Shown here in pieces: positions 51,350 through 60,144 of a stretch of 64,000 nt of DNA; position 1 is the first letter of the stretch; the number at the start of each line of letters is the position of its first letter. The stretch comes from Halomonas alkalisoli (GTDB lineage Bacteria; Pseudomonadota; Gammaproteobacteria; Pseudomonadales; Halomonadaceae). The notes under the pieces are model-generated. The model saw only the letters and a list, made by a program, of their open reading frames with translations. It searched no databases and had not been told where the DNA came from. Location of the stretch: the NCBI RefSeq assembly GCF_021412585.1, contig NZ_JAKCMI010000044.1, forward strand, positions 248,001 to 312,000, read 5' to 3'. The position numbers and the translations under genes are program-made.

Positions 51350-52747
51350 ATGTATGCGGGTATGGATTTTGGCACTTCAAGCTGTGCCGTCGCCATTTGG
51401 CATCATGACGCACCCGAGTTGATTCCATTGGAGGATCACGGCACGCACATGCTTTCGGCCTTGCATTCGAGCAAGGGAGCCCTTCCCGTCCCCCATTTTG
51501 ACCGGCAGGAAGTGCTGAGCGGGATAGGGGAAGCTGCCGATCGGCAGCGGGCCGAGGCAATTCAACGCGGGCTGATGCGTCGAGAGATGGCCGAGCGGGT
51601 CAGGCGACAGCAGGGTGATAATGCACCGCTGTACTTCGACCCCGACATCGTCTTCGGTCAGGCGGCATTGGCCAATTACCTGTTCGATCCCCAGCATGGG
51701 TTCTATGCGAAGTCACCGAAGTCGTTCCTGGGCGCCGACCTGCAAGGCCGGCACCTGGGCCTATTCACCGAGATCATCACGCGCCTGATGGCGCATATCA
51801 AGCAGCGGGCCGAGGTGTCTGCCGGGCAACCCCTCGACCGGGTCGTGGTGGGGCGCCCCGTCAATTTTCACGGTACCCGTGGGGAGCGGGGTAACCGGCA
51901 AGCCGTGCAGATTCTGGAGCAGGCCGCCACCGCGGCAGGCTTCGTCGAGACCGCCTTTCTCTACGAGCCGATAGCGGCGGCACTGGACTATGAGCGCACC
52001 CTGGAGAGGGATCGGATCGTCCTGGTGCTCGATGCCGGGGCCGGCACCACCGATTGCTCGATGATAAAGGTCGGCCCCAGCTACCGTCATCTCCGGGACC
52101 GGGCGTCGAGTTTGCTCGGCTCTTCCGGTACCCGTATCGGCGGTATCGATTTCGATATCAAGCTGGCGATGAATGCCTTGATGCCCAGTTTCGGCAAGGA
52201 CGTGCTTCTCAACAATGGCCTGCCGTTCCCTAACCACTTTCTGTGGGATGCCCTGACGGTTAACGATATCAATGCCCAGGCGCGGTTCTATGCCAAGACG
52301 ACGCCGCTCGAGCTGCAGGGGTATTGCAATATCTGCGCGGACAAGCAGAAGGTTGGGCGTCTGATCCGGTTGCGCGAAGAGCGTCTCAGCCATAGCGTGG
52401 TGCGTCACGCGGAACTGGCCAAGATCGCCCTGTCCGAGGCGGAGGGGGTCACCAGCCACCTGAGTGATATCGAGCGGGACTTGTCAGTGGCTGTCACCCG
52501 CAGTCAGCTGCGCGATGCGGTCGAGCTCGAACTCAGGAAGTTTGTCTCCTTGATGCGCGAAGTGGTGACTCAAGCGGGTGTTCGCCCCGATACTATCTAT
52601 GTGACAGGTGGGACGGCCAAGTCACCCGTTGTGGCGGAGATGATCCGTCTCCATTTCGGAGGAACGGAGGTGGTCACTGGGGACTTTTTTGGTAGTGTGA
52701 CATCCGGGTTGGCCACTTGGTCGCACCGGATGTTTGGCAAGGGGTAG
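51350..52747 (+). CDS. yegD: YegD-type Hsp70-like protein
   Basis: 465 residues, close to the usual length of YegD. The actin-like ATPase fold is visible: phosphate 1 loop GMDFGTSSCAVA, FLYEPIAAALDYE, phosphate 2 loop VLDAGAGTTDCSM and the adenosine motif YVTGGTAKSPVV. The substrate-binding domain of DnaK is absent. Function is not known; a chaperone-like or regulatory ATPase is assumed. A downstream gene follows by 2 bases, so the two are co-translated. Confidence 0.9.
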   Translation: MYAGMDFGTSSCAVAIWHHDAPELIPLEDHGTHMLSALHSSKGALPVPHFDRQEVLSGIGEAADRQRAEAIQRGLMRREMAERVRRQQGDNAPLYFDPDIVFGQAALANYLFDPQHGFYAKSPKSFLGADLQGRHLGLFTEIITRLMAHIKQRAEVSAGQPLDRVVVGRPVNFHGTRGERGNRQAVQILEQAATAAGFVETAFLYEPIAAALDYERTLERDRIVLVLDAGAGTTDCSMIKVGPSYRHLRDRASSLLGSSGTRIGGIDFDIKLAMNALMPSFGKDVLLNNGLPFPNHFLWDALTVNDINAQARFYAKTTPLELQGYCNICADKQKVGRLIRLREERLSHSVVRHAELAKIALSEAEGVTSHLSDIERDLSVAVTRSQLRDAVELELRKFVSLMREVVTQAGVRPDTIYVTGGTAKSPVVAEMIRLHFGGTEVVTGDFFGSVTSGLATWSHRMFGKG

Positions 52748-52749
52748 GC

Positions 52750-53157
52750 ATGGCAAGCTTGGATGATTTTCTGGAGGAGATGCAGGCTCAGGTCAGCCTG
52801 TCGGCGGCGGAGCGGCGTCGTCTGGCCGCGTTGTGGCCCGACGCCGAGCGTGCTGCCCGGGTTTGCCTTGCGAGGATGCCGGGTATCGGGGTGCTCTCCT
52901 TTTCACGTCGCGCCAAGGCCTTTCTTTTCGTCAGCCGGGCGCTCGATGATTATGTGGAAAAGGGAGAGTTGGATCAGGAGCAGGCGCAACTGGCACTGAC
53001 GATCATGCGATTACAAAGCCGACGCTTTCGAAAAGCTGAGTCGATGTTTTCTGCTCGTGCATCTAGGTTCAGCCAGAATGAGTTGGCGTCCTTGCCCGAA
53101 ACAGCACGGATTTTTCTGAAGGCCATGTGGCGCCATGATGGTCATCGCAGTGACTAG
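52750..53157 (+). CDS. Uncharacterised helical protein paired with yegD
   Basis: 135 residues, almost entirely helical and basic (LSAAERRRLAALWPDAERAARVCLARMPG, ARASRFSQNELASLPETARIFLKAMWRHDG). No family recognised. It starts 2 bases after yegD and is probably its partner. The last codon is followed by TAG that belongs to the CTAG end of the MITE, so the original C-terminus may have been altered by its insertion. Confidence 0.7.
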   Translation: MASLDDFLEEMQAQVSLSAAERRRLAALWPDAERAARVCLARMPGIGVLSFSRRAKAFLFVSRALDDYVEKGELDQEQAQLALTIMRLQSRRFRKAESMFSARASRFSQNELASLPETARIFLKAMWRHDGHRSD

Positions 53158-53321
53158 GAGCCTGTCGGACTTAACGCTGATCTACTGCGAGATCCGGTCT
53201 TTCGGCCAATTTCATTCGATCTGATTCGTTAAATAGCGGGCTATTCACCTCATCAGATCGATAAACTTGTCTCGAAATCCAAATCTCTCGTGACGATTGG
53301 TCAAATCCGACAGACTCCTAG
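53154..53321. mobile_element. MITE-like element with CTAG target duplication
   Basis: 168 bases bounded by CTAG on both sides and 15-17 base imperfect terminal inverted repeats (GGAGCCTGTCGGACTT, against GGAGTCTGTCGGATTT read from the other end). It is AT-richer than its neighbours and has an inner hairpin (CGATCTGAT...ATCAGATCG, and AATAG-CGGG-CTATT). No coding capacity. The ends resemble those of IS elements that target CTAG; the parent element was not identified. Confidence 0.75.
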
Positions 53322-53439
53322 GTGACCGTTATGATTCCCTACGACGATCACTTGCAAGCTTGCCCGGCATGCTCGATACCCAAGAGGTTATGCCTTGGAG
53401 GCGCCAGCAGCTGATCTACCGGGTCATCGCCTGGAGTTG

Positions 53440-53622
53440 ATGTACGTCGTGCTGACCTGGGTCTTCGCTTCCTGGAGCCTGCCGCTGATCATCATGGCGA
53501 TCACCCCCTTCTCGCTGATCGGGGCGCTGCTCTCCTGGCTGGAGCATGGCCGGGAGCGGTGGGCAGGGCGATACGCGCCACCCGTGACGACAAACGAGGA
53601 GAGTCCACATGGAAGTCGATGA
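53440..53622 (+). CDS. Small membrane protein upstream of the amidase
   Basis: 60 residues from the ATG that follows GGAG by 5 bases. There is one long hydrophobic segment (MYVVLTWVFASWSLPLIIMAITPFSLIGALLSW) that could make one or two helices, then a charged tail. It overlaps the amidase start by 14 bases, so the two are co-translated. No family recognised. Confidence 0.55.
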   Translation: MYVVLTWVFASWSLPLIIMAITPFSLIGALLSWLEHGRERWAGRYAPPVTTNEESPHGSR

Positions 53623-55117
53623 GTACCGCCGTCATGACGGCCTGGGTCTGGCGGCGCTGATTCGCAGCGGTGAAGTGAGCCAGGGTGAGGTCTTCGAGGC
53701 GGCCTGTGCTGGCATCGAGGCCGACAACCCCAGCCTGGCGGCAGTGGTTCGCACCCGCTTCGAGCGGGCCCGGGCCGAGGGCCAGCAGGTTGACCCCGCG
53801 GCACCCTTTGCCGGGGTGCCGACCCTGGCCAAGGATCTGCTGATGGCGCTGGAAGGCGAGCCGCTGGCCTTCGGCAGTGCGTCTCTTGCCGACTGGAAAG
53901 CCCCGGTGGATTCGACCCTGGTCACCCGCCTGCGCGAGGCGGGTCTCTCCATCCTCGGTCAGACCGCCACGCCGGAGCTGGGGCTGATGGGCATCACCGA
54001 GCCGCGGGCCTTTCCCCATCCGCGCAATCCCTGGAATGCGGCACATTCCCCCGGTGGCTCCAGCGGCGGGGCGGCAGCGTCCGTGGCCGCTGGGCTGGTG
54101 CCGCTGGCCATGGCCGGCGACGGCGGCGGGTCGATTCGCATCCCCGCCAGCTACTGCGGCTTGTTTGGCCTCAAGCCTTCCCGGGGCAGGGTGCCGCTGG
54201 GCCCGATGCATGCCGAAGTGTGGCAGGGGGCGGTGGTGGAGCATGCCGTGACCTGCAGCGTGCGAGATAGCGCGGCGTTGCTCGATGCCACCAACGGCAT
54301 GGACGAGGGTGCCCCCTATCCGGTGAGGCGCGAACAGGGCTTCCTGGCGGCACTGGCGCGGCCACCGGGGCCGCTGCGGGTGGCGGTCTCGCTGGGTGAG
54401 CCGCTGGGCAAGCCGATGGGTACCGTACTCGATCCCCAGGTGCGCCTGGCAGTGGAAGAGGCGGCCCGAACCCTCGAAGGGCTTGGGCATCACGTCGAGT
54501 GGGTGGAGCCGCCGGTGGATGGCGAGCGGCTGGCCGATAGCTACCTGACGCTCTACCTGGGCCATCTCACCGCCGATCTGGCCTGGATCAGCCAGCAGAC
54601 CGACGTCGCCGTTTCCCGGCTCGACATCGAGCCATCGACCCGGGCCATCGCTCGGCTCGGCAGCTGCCTGCCGGTGCGGGACTATGAGCTGGCCAAGCGC
54701 TACTGGAACGAGGCGGCTCGCGCCATGGGCGACTTTCATCGGCGCTACGACATGCTGCTGATGCCGGTGGCCGCCGCGCCGGCGCCACGCCTGGGCGAGC
54801 TCTACCCGCCACCGGCCCGGGAGCGGCTGATGTCGCTGCTGGCGATTCCCGGCATCGCCAGGCTGGCGCTCAAGGCGGGTATGCTCAAGCGCCTGGCGCG
54901 AGACGCCTTGGCCCGCACCCCCTTCACCCAGCTGGCCAACCTCACCGGCCAGCCGGCCATGTCGCTGCCGCTGCATGTCACCCCGGCTGGCTTGCCGGTG
55001 GGGGTGCAAGTGATTGGTGCCATGGGTGACGAGCGACGGCTGCTGGCGCTGGCGGCCCAGGTCGAGGCCGAGGTGCAATGGCAACGGCACCTGCCCAGGC
55101 CGCTCGAAGGCAGGTAG
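53609..55117 (+). CDS. Amidase (amidase signature family)
   Basis: 502 residues. Catalytic elements: Lys in PTLAKDLLM, cis-Ser in SPGGSSGGAAAS and Ser nucleophile in GDGGGSIRIPASYCG. The family hydrolyses diverse amides; the substrate cannot be told. It is not close to the AtzE-like copy at 44226 and has no AtzG partner. The ATG follows GGAGAG. Confidence 0.88.
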   Translation: MEVDEYRRHDGLGLAALIRSGEVSQGEVFEAACAGIEADNPSLAAVVRTRFERARAEGQQVDPAAPFAGVPTLAKDLLMALEGEPLAFGSASLADWKAPVDSTLVTRLREAGLSILGQTATPELGLMGITEPRAFPHPRNPWNAAHSPGGSSGGAAASVAAGLVPLAMAGDGGGSIRIPASYCGLFGLKPSRGRVPLGPMHAEVWQGAVVEHAVTCSVRDSAALLDATNGMDEGAPYPVRREQGFLAALARPPGPLRVAVSLGEPLGKPMGTVLDPQVRLAVEEAARTLEGLGHHVEWVEPPVDGERLADSYLTLYLGHLTADLAWISQQTDVAVSRLDIEPSTRAIARLGSCLPVRDYELAKRYWNEAARAMGDFHRRYDMLLMPVAAAPAPRLGELYPPPARERLMSLLAIPGIARLALKAGMLKRLARDALARTPFTQLANLTGQPAMSLPLHVTPAGLPVGVQVIGAMGDERRLLALAAQVEAEVQWQRHLPRPLEGR

Positions 55118-55152
55118 AATGCCCGCCATATTCCGCCGTTGCCGAGCCCTGC

Positions 55153-55947
55153 ATGCCTGATCGCGTTTCTCCCTTCTCGTCGGCCGGCGATCGCCACTTC
55201 GATGGACTGGCCGAAAAGTTTGCCGGTAGCCTCTATGGTGGCCCCCGCGGTGCGCTGCGCCTGGCCCTGCTCGATCGCCTGCTGCCGGAAATGCTCCATC
55301 TCGATGACCAGCCGGTGCTCGACGTGGGTGGTGGCCTGGGTCAGCTCTCCGGCTGGTTTGCCCTGCGGGGCCATGCGGTCACCCTGGTCGAGCCGGCCGC
55401 CGACATGCTCGATCATGCCCGCCAGGCACTGGCCGGGCAGCCGATCACCTTCGTGGAGGCATCGCTGCAGGCGCTATCGCAGCGTGCGGAGGGGCCCTGG
55501 TCGCTGATCGCCTGTCATGCGGTGCTGGAGTGGCTGCACGATCCCCGGGCGGCGCTGGCCACCCTGGCAGGACAGCTGGCGCCGGGAGGGCAGCTGTCGC
55601 TGATGGTGTTCAACCGCGATGCGCTGCGGATGTCCAACGTGGTCAAGGGCAATCTCGAGAAGGCGCTGGACGACCGCCTCGAGGGCACCGGCAAGCGCCA
55701 GCGGTTGACGCCGATCTCGCCGCTGACCCACGGCCAGATCGAGGCCTGGAGCGCCGAGAACGGCCTGGCCATCGAGGCAGTGGCGGGCATTCGTGTCTTT
55801 CACGACTACCTGCGCCACCCGCCGACCACGGAGTCCGACTGGACCCGGCTGGTGGCGCTCGAACAGCGCTACTGCCGCACGGAACCCCACTGGCGGCTGG
55901 GCCGCTACCTGCTCTATACGCTGGTTCGTACCGATACCGCCACCTGA
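55153..55947 (+). CDS. cmoM: tRNA 5-carboxymethoxyuridine methyltransferase CmoM
   Basis: 264 residues. Class I SAM-dependent fold with motif I VLDVGGGLGQLS, VTLVEPAADML and the family motif ACHAVLEWLHDP. The ending VALEQRYCRTEPHWRLGRYLLYTL is typical of CmoM (formerly SmtA), which methylates cmo5U34 of tRNAs to mcmo5U. The start chosen gives the usual length; an upstream frame overlaps the amidase. It is followed by rsmC after 15 bases, so both RNA methyltransferases may be co-transcribed. Confidence 0.9.
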   Translation: MPDRVSPFSSAGDRHFDGLAEKFAGSLYGGPRGALRLALLDRLLPEMLHLDDQPVLDVGGGLGQLSGWFALRGHAVTLVEPAADMLDHARQALAGQPITFVEASLQALSQRAEGPWSLIACHAVLEWLHDPRAALATLAGQLAPGGQLSLMVFNRDALRMSNVVKGNLEKALDDRLEGTGKRQRLTPISPLTHGQIEAWSAENGLAIEAVAGIRVFHDYLRHPPTTESDWTRLVALEQRYCRTEPHWRLGRYLLYTLVRTDTAT

Positions 55948-55962
55948 TCAAGGAGATCCTCG

Positions 55963-56991
55963 ATGCCTGCCGAGACCCCGGTCTGCCAGTTGCTCGAACG
56001 CCAGGACGCCGACTACCGAGCTTGGCTGTGGGTAGCGCCACCCCGCGACGCCTGGCTCGAGGGTGGTGAGGGTGGGGCGGGGGAGGGCAGCGTGCTCAGC
56101 GCCGACCATGCGGTGCTGCAAGCCTGGCGGGCCCGAGGCCTTGCGGCCAACTCCCCCTTCGATGCTCCGGTGTCAGCCGAGCCCCCGGGAGTGGTGCTGT
56201 TCTGGCCCAAGGCGCACGCCCTGGGTGAGTGGTGGCTGCTTTGGCTTTGCGCCAACCTGCCGGCGGGAACGCGACTGCAGCTGGTGGGGGAGAACCAGGG
56301 CGGCATCAAGCGGGTACTCAGGGTACTGGCGGCGCTGGGGCTGGGCTGTCGCAAGCGCGATAGCGCCCGGCGCTGTTCGCTGTTCGAAACGCGGCTGGAC
56401 CGAGTGGGTATCGATCCGGATGTGGCCTGGTCCTCCTTCGCGGTCGAGGGGCTGACCCTGGTCAGCCACCCGGGTGTGTTCGGCCACGGCAAGCTTGATG
56501 ATGGCACCAGGCTGCTGCTCGAGCAGTTGCAGGATGTGCTGCCGGAAGGCGGGGCGAAAGGGGAGGGCGAGCTACTCGATATGGGGTGCGGCGACGGGGT
56601 GCTGGCGGCCTGGCTGGCGCGGCGCGGTCACCGGGTCACGGCGGTGGACGTCAATGGCTTTGCCGTCGAGGCGACCCGGCGCACCCTGGCCGCCAACGAC
56701 CTGCAGGGCGAGGCGCTGGCCGGCGATGTCTACTCGACCCTGGGCGAGCGGCGTTTCGAGGTCATCGTCAGCAATCCCCCGTTCCACCAGGAGCGCAGCA
56801 TCGACTACGGCCCGGCCGGGCGCCTGATCCGCGAGGCGCCCGAGCACCTGGTGCCGGGCGGCCAGCTCATCCTGGTGGCCAACGCCTTCCTGCCCTACCC
56901 GGATCTGCTGCAGAGCGCCTTCGGCGGCTTCGAAATCCTTGCCGACGACCGGCGCTTTCGGGTCTATCGAGCGGTGAAGGCGAGGCGCTGA
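55963..56991 (+). CDS. rsmC: 16S rRNA (guanine-1207-N2)-methyltransferase RsmC
   Basis: 342 residues, the usual length. N-terminal inactive duplicate (about 1-160, GVVLFWPKAHALGEWWLLWL), C-terminal methyltransferase with LLDMGCGDGVLAAWLARRGH and the catalytic IVSNPPFHQ motif (NPPF, for amino methylation of guanine). AAGGAG precedes the ATG. It acts on 30S subunits. Confidence 0.92.
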   Translation: MPAETPVCQLLERQDADYRAWLWVAPPRDAWLEGGEGGAGEGSVLSADHAVLQAWRARGLAANSPFDAPVSAEPPGVVLFWPKAHALGEWWLLWLCANLPAGTRLQLVGENQGGIKRVLRVLAALGLGCRKRDSARRCSLFETRLDRVGIDPDVAWSSFAVEGLTLVSHPGVFGHGKLDDGTRLLLEQLQDVLPEGGAKGEGELLDMGCGDGVLAAWLARRGHRVTAVDVNGFAVEATRRTLAANDLQGEALAGDVYSTLGERRFEVIVSNPPFHQERSIDYGPAGRLIREAPEHLVPGGQLILVANAFLPYPDLLQSAFGGFEILADDRRFRVYRAVKARR

Positions 56992-57015
56992 TTCTTCTGA
57001 TATTCCGGCTAGCCT

Positions 57016-57270
57016 TCAGGCGACGCGTCCGTGGTGCTGGGTCGTGTCGCCGCGTCCGGCAATCAGGCCTTCGACGGAAATATCTTCATCGAGGTCGTCC
57101 CAGTGCAGCCCCTTTCCGGAATAGCTGATCCGGCACCGCTCGCGCTCCACGGGGCTGGCATGCAGCAAGCGGGGGAACCAGGCCAAGGGCACGCCCAAGG
57201 TTCGGCCGTCGCTGAGTTCGACCCACATGGTGTGCTCGTCAAAGCTGACGGTCTTGGCGGAAATGCTCAT
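57016..57270 (-). CDS. DUF2442-family protein, possible antitoxin-like partner
   Basis: 84 residues: VSFDEHTMWVELSDGRTLGVPLAWFPRLLHA... is the DUF2442 signature, ending in ISVEGLIAGRG. It overlaps the DUF4160 gene by 32 bases. DUF4160-DUF2442 pairs are widespread and have been proposed as toxin-antitoxin-type modules, without firm proof for this type. Confidence 0.8.
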   Translation of the reverse strand: MSISAKTVSFDEHTMWVELSDGRTLGVPLAWFPRLLHASPVERERCRISYSGKGLHWDDLDEDISVEGLIAGRGDTTQHHGRVA

Positions 57271-57496
57271 TCCAGGCCCTCTCGATCTCGCTGCGATGTG
57301 CTTCCACCAGCTGCATGAGCTGTGCAAGCTGCTTTCTATTGTAGCCACAGCTGTTGGCGATGGCGATTTGTGGCATGACCCAGATCTTGGCTTCGCCGTC
57401 TCCGCTCTCGGCATGGATATGCATGGGTTCCAGCGGGTTCCCTTCATTCGAGTAGAAGAAGAAACGAATTCCCTTGTAGCGGAATACCACGGGCAT
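57239..57496 (-). CDS. DUF4160-family protein
   Basis: 85 residues: MPVVFRYKGIRFFFYSNEGNPLEPMHIHAES...AKIWVMP, then a helical tail (NRKQLAQLMQLVEAHRSEIERAWNEHF). Typical of DUF4160. It is upstream of and overlaps the DUF2442 gene. The biochemical role is unknown. Confidence 0.82.
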   Translation of the reverse strand: MPVVFRYKGIRFFFYSNEGNPLEPMHIHAESGDGEAKIWVMPQIAIANSCGYNRKQLAQLMQLVEAHRSEIERAWNEHFRQDRQL

Positions 57497-57510
57497 GGTG
57501 CCTCCATGCG

Positions 57511-58035
57511 TTACTGTTGTGGATCGCGGTAGGCGATATCCGTGATCACGTAGGTAGTGTCGCCGGCCGGTGCCTTCACCGTCACGTCGTCGTCCAGCGC
57601 CTTGCCCAGCAGGGCCTTGGCCAAGGGTGCGTCGACGCTGATCCAGCGCTTGGCGGTGTCGGTCTCGTCATGGCCGACGATGCGAATGCGCATCTCGTCG
57701 CCTTCCTCGTCTTCCAGGGTGACGAAGGCACCGAAATAGACCTTGTCGATCGCCGCCGGCAGCCGGTCCACCACCTGTAGTTCGTCGAGCCGCTTGGTCA
57801 GGTAGCGGATCCGCGCGATGACGCGGTTGAGCTCCTTCTTGTTGTAGGTGTAGTCGGCGTTCTCGCTGCGGTCCCCCAGTGCCGCCGCCTCACCCACCTT
57901 GGCCGACAGGGCCGGGCGCTTCACCCGGGAGAGGTGGTCGAGGATGCCGCGCAGGCGTTCCGCCCCCTCGAGGGTGATGAGGTTGCTCTTGGGTTCCTGG
58001 CGCGGATCCTTGGCCGGGTCGCGCCAGCGGGTCAT
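57511..58035 (-). CDS. greB: Transcription elongation factor GreB
   Basis: 174 residues. It rescues backtracked RNA polymerase by stimulating transcript cleavage. N-terminal coiled-coil domain with the acidic tip (GDRSENADYTYNKKELNRVIARIRYL, carrying the essential Asp and Glu) and C-terminal FKBP-like domain (VYFGAFVTLEDEEGDEMRIRIVGHDETD). YLTKRL and YNKK favour GreB over GreA. The start MTRWRDPAKD matches known GreB proteins of pseudomonads; ATG 58050, five codons upstream, is also possible. Confidence 0.9.
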   Translation of the reverse strand: MTRWRDPAKDPRQEPKSNLITLEGAERLRGILDHLSRVKRPALSAKVGEAAALGDRSENADYTYNKKELNRVIARIRYLTKRLDELQVVDRLPAAIDKVYFGAFVTLEDEEGDEMRIRIVGHDETDTAKRWISVDAPLAKALLGKALDDDVTVKAPAGDTTYVITDIAYRDPQQ

Positions 58036-58208
58036 GTTGCGGCCCTTCATGCCATTCCGCTCCTGTTTCGACTGAGAGTCGCAACATACGCCATTCTCCC
58101 GGTGCTGGCCAAGCGTCAGAACGGAAACTGGAAGTTCATTCAAACGTTCGTTACATTGCATGGACGACCCCGTCGTACCGTTCAAGAATAACCCCAAGGA
58201 GACCGGAC

Positions 58209-58844
58209 ATGATTCGACACCATCTACTTGCCGTTGCGCTGGGCATCGGCATCGCGCTGGCCCCACTCGGCAGCGCCGTCGCCTGGGAAGGTGACGTGGA
58301 AGCGCTGAAGCAGCGCTGGGAACAGATCAATACACAGCGCGCCGAGGGTGAACGCCGGCGTGCCCTGAAGTCGCTCGCCGACGAGGCCGAGCGCCTGGCA
58401 GAGGCCCATCCCGGGGAGGCCCAGCCGCTGATCTGGTATGGCATCATCGAGGCCTCTCATGCCCGTGAGCGCAGTGGTCTGGGCGCACTTGGCAGTGCGC
58501 GCAGCGCCCGCGACGCCCTGGAAAAGGCCATTGAACTCGATCCGGAAGGGGGTAACGGCTCTGCCTACGTGACACTCGGGGCGCTGTATGACCGCGCGCC
58601 GGGTCGTCCGGTCGGCTTCGGCAACAGCGATACCGCCGAGCGGATGTTCCAGCGTGCGCTGGAGATTCGACCGGACGGCATCGACGTGAACTTCTACTAT
58701 GCCGCTTTCCTGGAGGATGAAGGGCGCCGCGAGGAGGCCCGCGAACATGCCCAGCGTGCCGTGGATGGCACGGCGCGTCCGGACCGGGAGACATCCGACG
58801 AGGCGCTGCGGGAAGAGGCCCGAGCCCTGCTGGGGACGCTCTGA
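58209..58844 (+). CDS. Periplasmic TPR-repeat protein
   Basis: 211 residues with a signal peptide (RHHLLAVALGIGIALAPLGSAVA) and a helical chain of TPR-like repeats (ARDALEKAIELDPEGGNGSAYVTLGALYD, AERMFQRALEIRPDGIDVNFYYAAFLEDEGRREEA). It is a scaffold-type protein, with no known partner. AAGGAG precedes the ATG. Confidence 0.8.
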   Translation: MIRHHLLAVALGIGIALAPLGSAVAWEGDVEALKQRWEQINTQRAEGERRRALKSLADEAERLAEAHPGEAQPLIWYGIIEASHARERSGLGALGSARSARDALEKAIELDPEGGNGSAYVTLGALYDRAPGRPVGFGNSDTAERMFQRALEIRPDGIDVNFYYAAFLEDEGRREEAREHAQRAVDGTARPDRETSDEALREEARALLGTL

Positions 58845-59000
58845 TCCTTTCTGCCTGACTCTTTCTTCCTCAACCCTTTTCCTCAAACCCTCCTCCTGGC
58901 CCTGCCCTTCGCTGCCGTGCCGGTCGCCCTGACCGCACGGTAGTTGGCATTTCGGGCCCCGGTCATGATAATGGTCGCCATTCGTCGATTGGAGAATGGC

Positions 59001-59663
59001 ATGTCCAACAGCCACGACCAGAACCTCGACTACGACCAGAGTCGCGAGATCACGCTTCTCCCCGCATTTTCGGCGGACGATGTGGAGCTGCGCGAACGGC
59101 GCTGCCTGTATCAGGGCTTCTTTCGCCTGGAGGAGGTGCACCTTCGCCATCGGCTCTTCGACGGTGGCTGGAGCGGCGAGGTGGTGCGCGAGGTGCATTG
59201 CCGTCATGATGCCGTAGGGGTGCTGCTCTACGATGTGGAGCGGGATTGCGTCGTATTGGTGGAGCAGATTCGCGCGGGTGCCTTGGCTGACCCCGTTTCG
59301 CCCTGGAAGCTCGAAGTGGTGGCCGGCCTGGTCGAAGTGGGGGAGAGCCGGGCCGAGGTGGCTCGTCGCGAGGCCATGGAGGAGGCCGGTTGCCCCGTCG
59401 ACGAAGTGATCGAACTGCATACCTACTACCCGAGCCCGGGTGCCTGCGACGAGCGGGTCACCCTCTACTGTGCCCTCGTGGACTCCGGGGGCCTGGGAGG
59501 CGTGCATGGGCTCGACGAAGAGCACGAGGACATTCGCGTTCACGTGCTACCGTTTACTCAGGCTTGGGAACTCCTGCAGGCTGGCCGACTCGACAATGCC
59601 ATGTGTCTTATCGCCATTTACTGGCTGGCTGCCGAGCGAGCATCTCTGAGAGCGAGGAGGTAG
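59001..59663 (+). CDS. nudF: ADP-ribose pyrophosphatase (Nudix)
   Basis: 220 residues. The Nudix box is GLVEVGESRAEVARREAMEEAG. The N-terminal beta domain (LYQGFFRLEEVHLRHRLFDGGW) is that of NudF, which hydrolyses ADP-ribose to AMP and ribose 5-phosphate. TTGGAG precedes the ATG. It heads the conserved nudF-yqiB-cpdA order; the next start is 2 bases downstream. Confidence 0.92.
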   Translation: MSNSHDQNLDYDQSREITLLPAFSADDVELRERRCLYQGFFRLEEVHLRHRLFDGGWSGEVVREVHCRHDAVGVLLYDVERDCVVLVEQIRAGALADPVSPWKLEVVAGLVEVGESRAEVARREAMEEAGCPVDEVIELHTYYPSPGACDERVTLYCALVDSGGLGGVHGLDEEHEDIRVHVLPFTQAWELLQAGRLDNAMCLIAIYWLAAERASLRARR

Positions 59664-59664
59664 C

Positions 59665-60111
59665 GTGGCAAGAACCGCCTATGTGACCGATCTGAAGGGC
59701 CTGCAGGGTGAATGCAGTGCCAACTACCTGCGCCTGACCCAGCTGCTGGGTGACCTGGGCGCGGGTGAAACCCGACAGCTGGAGCTGACCGGGCAGAACG
59801 GCCGCTTCGGCATCCTGCATCTTGAGATACTCGAGCAGGCGCCCTATACCACCATGGCGCGGGTGACCCAGAGCGGTCTCATGGAGGGGCTCATCGAGCC
59901 GCCGCGCATGCGGGTGCATCTCTATCATGACGTGCGCATGGCCGAGGTCACCGATTTTCAGCGCGAACGCCACTTCGACGGCCGCTACCGCTACCCCAAC
60001 CTGCGCATGTTCCAGCCCGACGAAAAACTGCAGCTCAATCGCTTCCTTGGCGAGTGGCTGGCCCATGGCCTGGCGCACGGCCACCCCGCCGACCTGCCCG
60101 AACTGCCTTGA
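59665..60111 (+). CDS. yqiB: YqiB (DUF1249) protein
   Basis: 148 residues with the DUF1249 pattern (ANYLRLTQLL, MARVTQSG, MRVHLYHDVRMAEVTDFQ, YRYPNLRMFQPDEKLQLNRFLGEWL). It starts with GTG 5 bases after GAGGAGG. Its function is unknown; it is always found between nudF and cpdA in related bacteria. Confidence 0.9.
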   Translation: MARTAYVTDLKGLQGECSANYLRLTQLLGDLGAGETRQLELTGQNGRFGILHLEILEQAPYTTMARVTQSGLMEGLIEPPRMRVHLYHDVRMAEVTDFQRERHFDGRYRYPNLRMFQPDEKLQLNRFLGEWLAHGLAHGHPADLPELP

Positions 60112-60144
60112 AGAGGGCGTTACCTTGATGAGCGAGCTGCCCTG

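Noticed and set aside
53501-55129. Antisense open frame of 542 codons opposite the amidase
   Set aside because: No recognisable motif; the plus strand has all amidase catalytic residues and a ribosome site.
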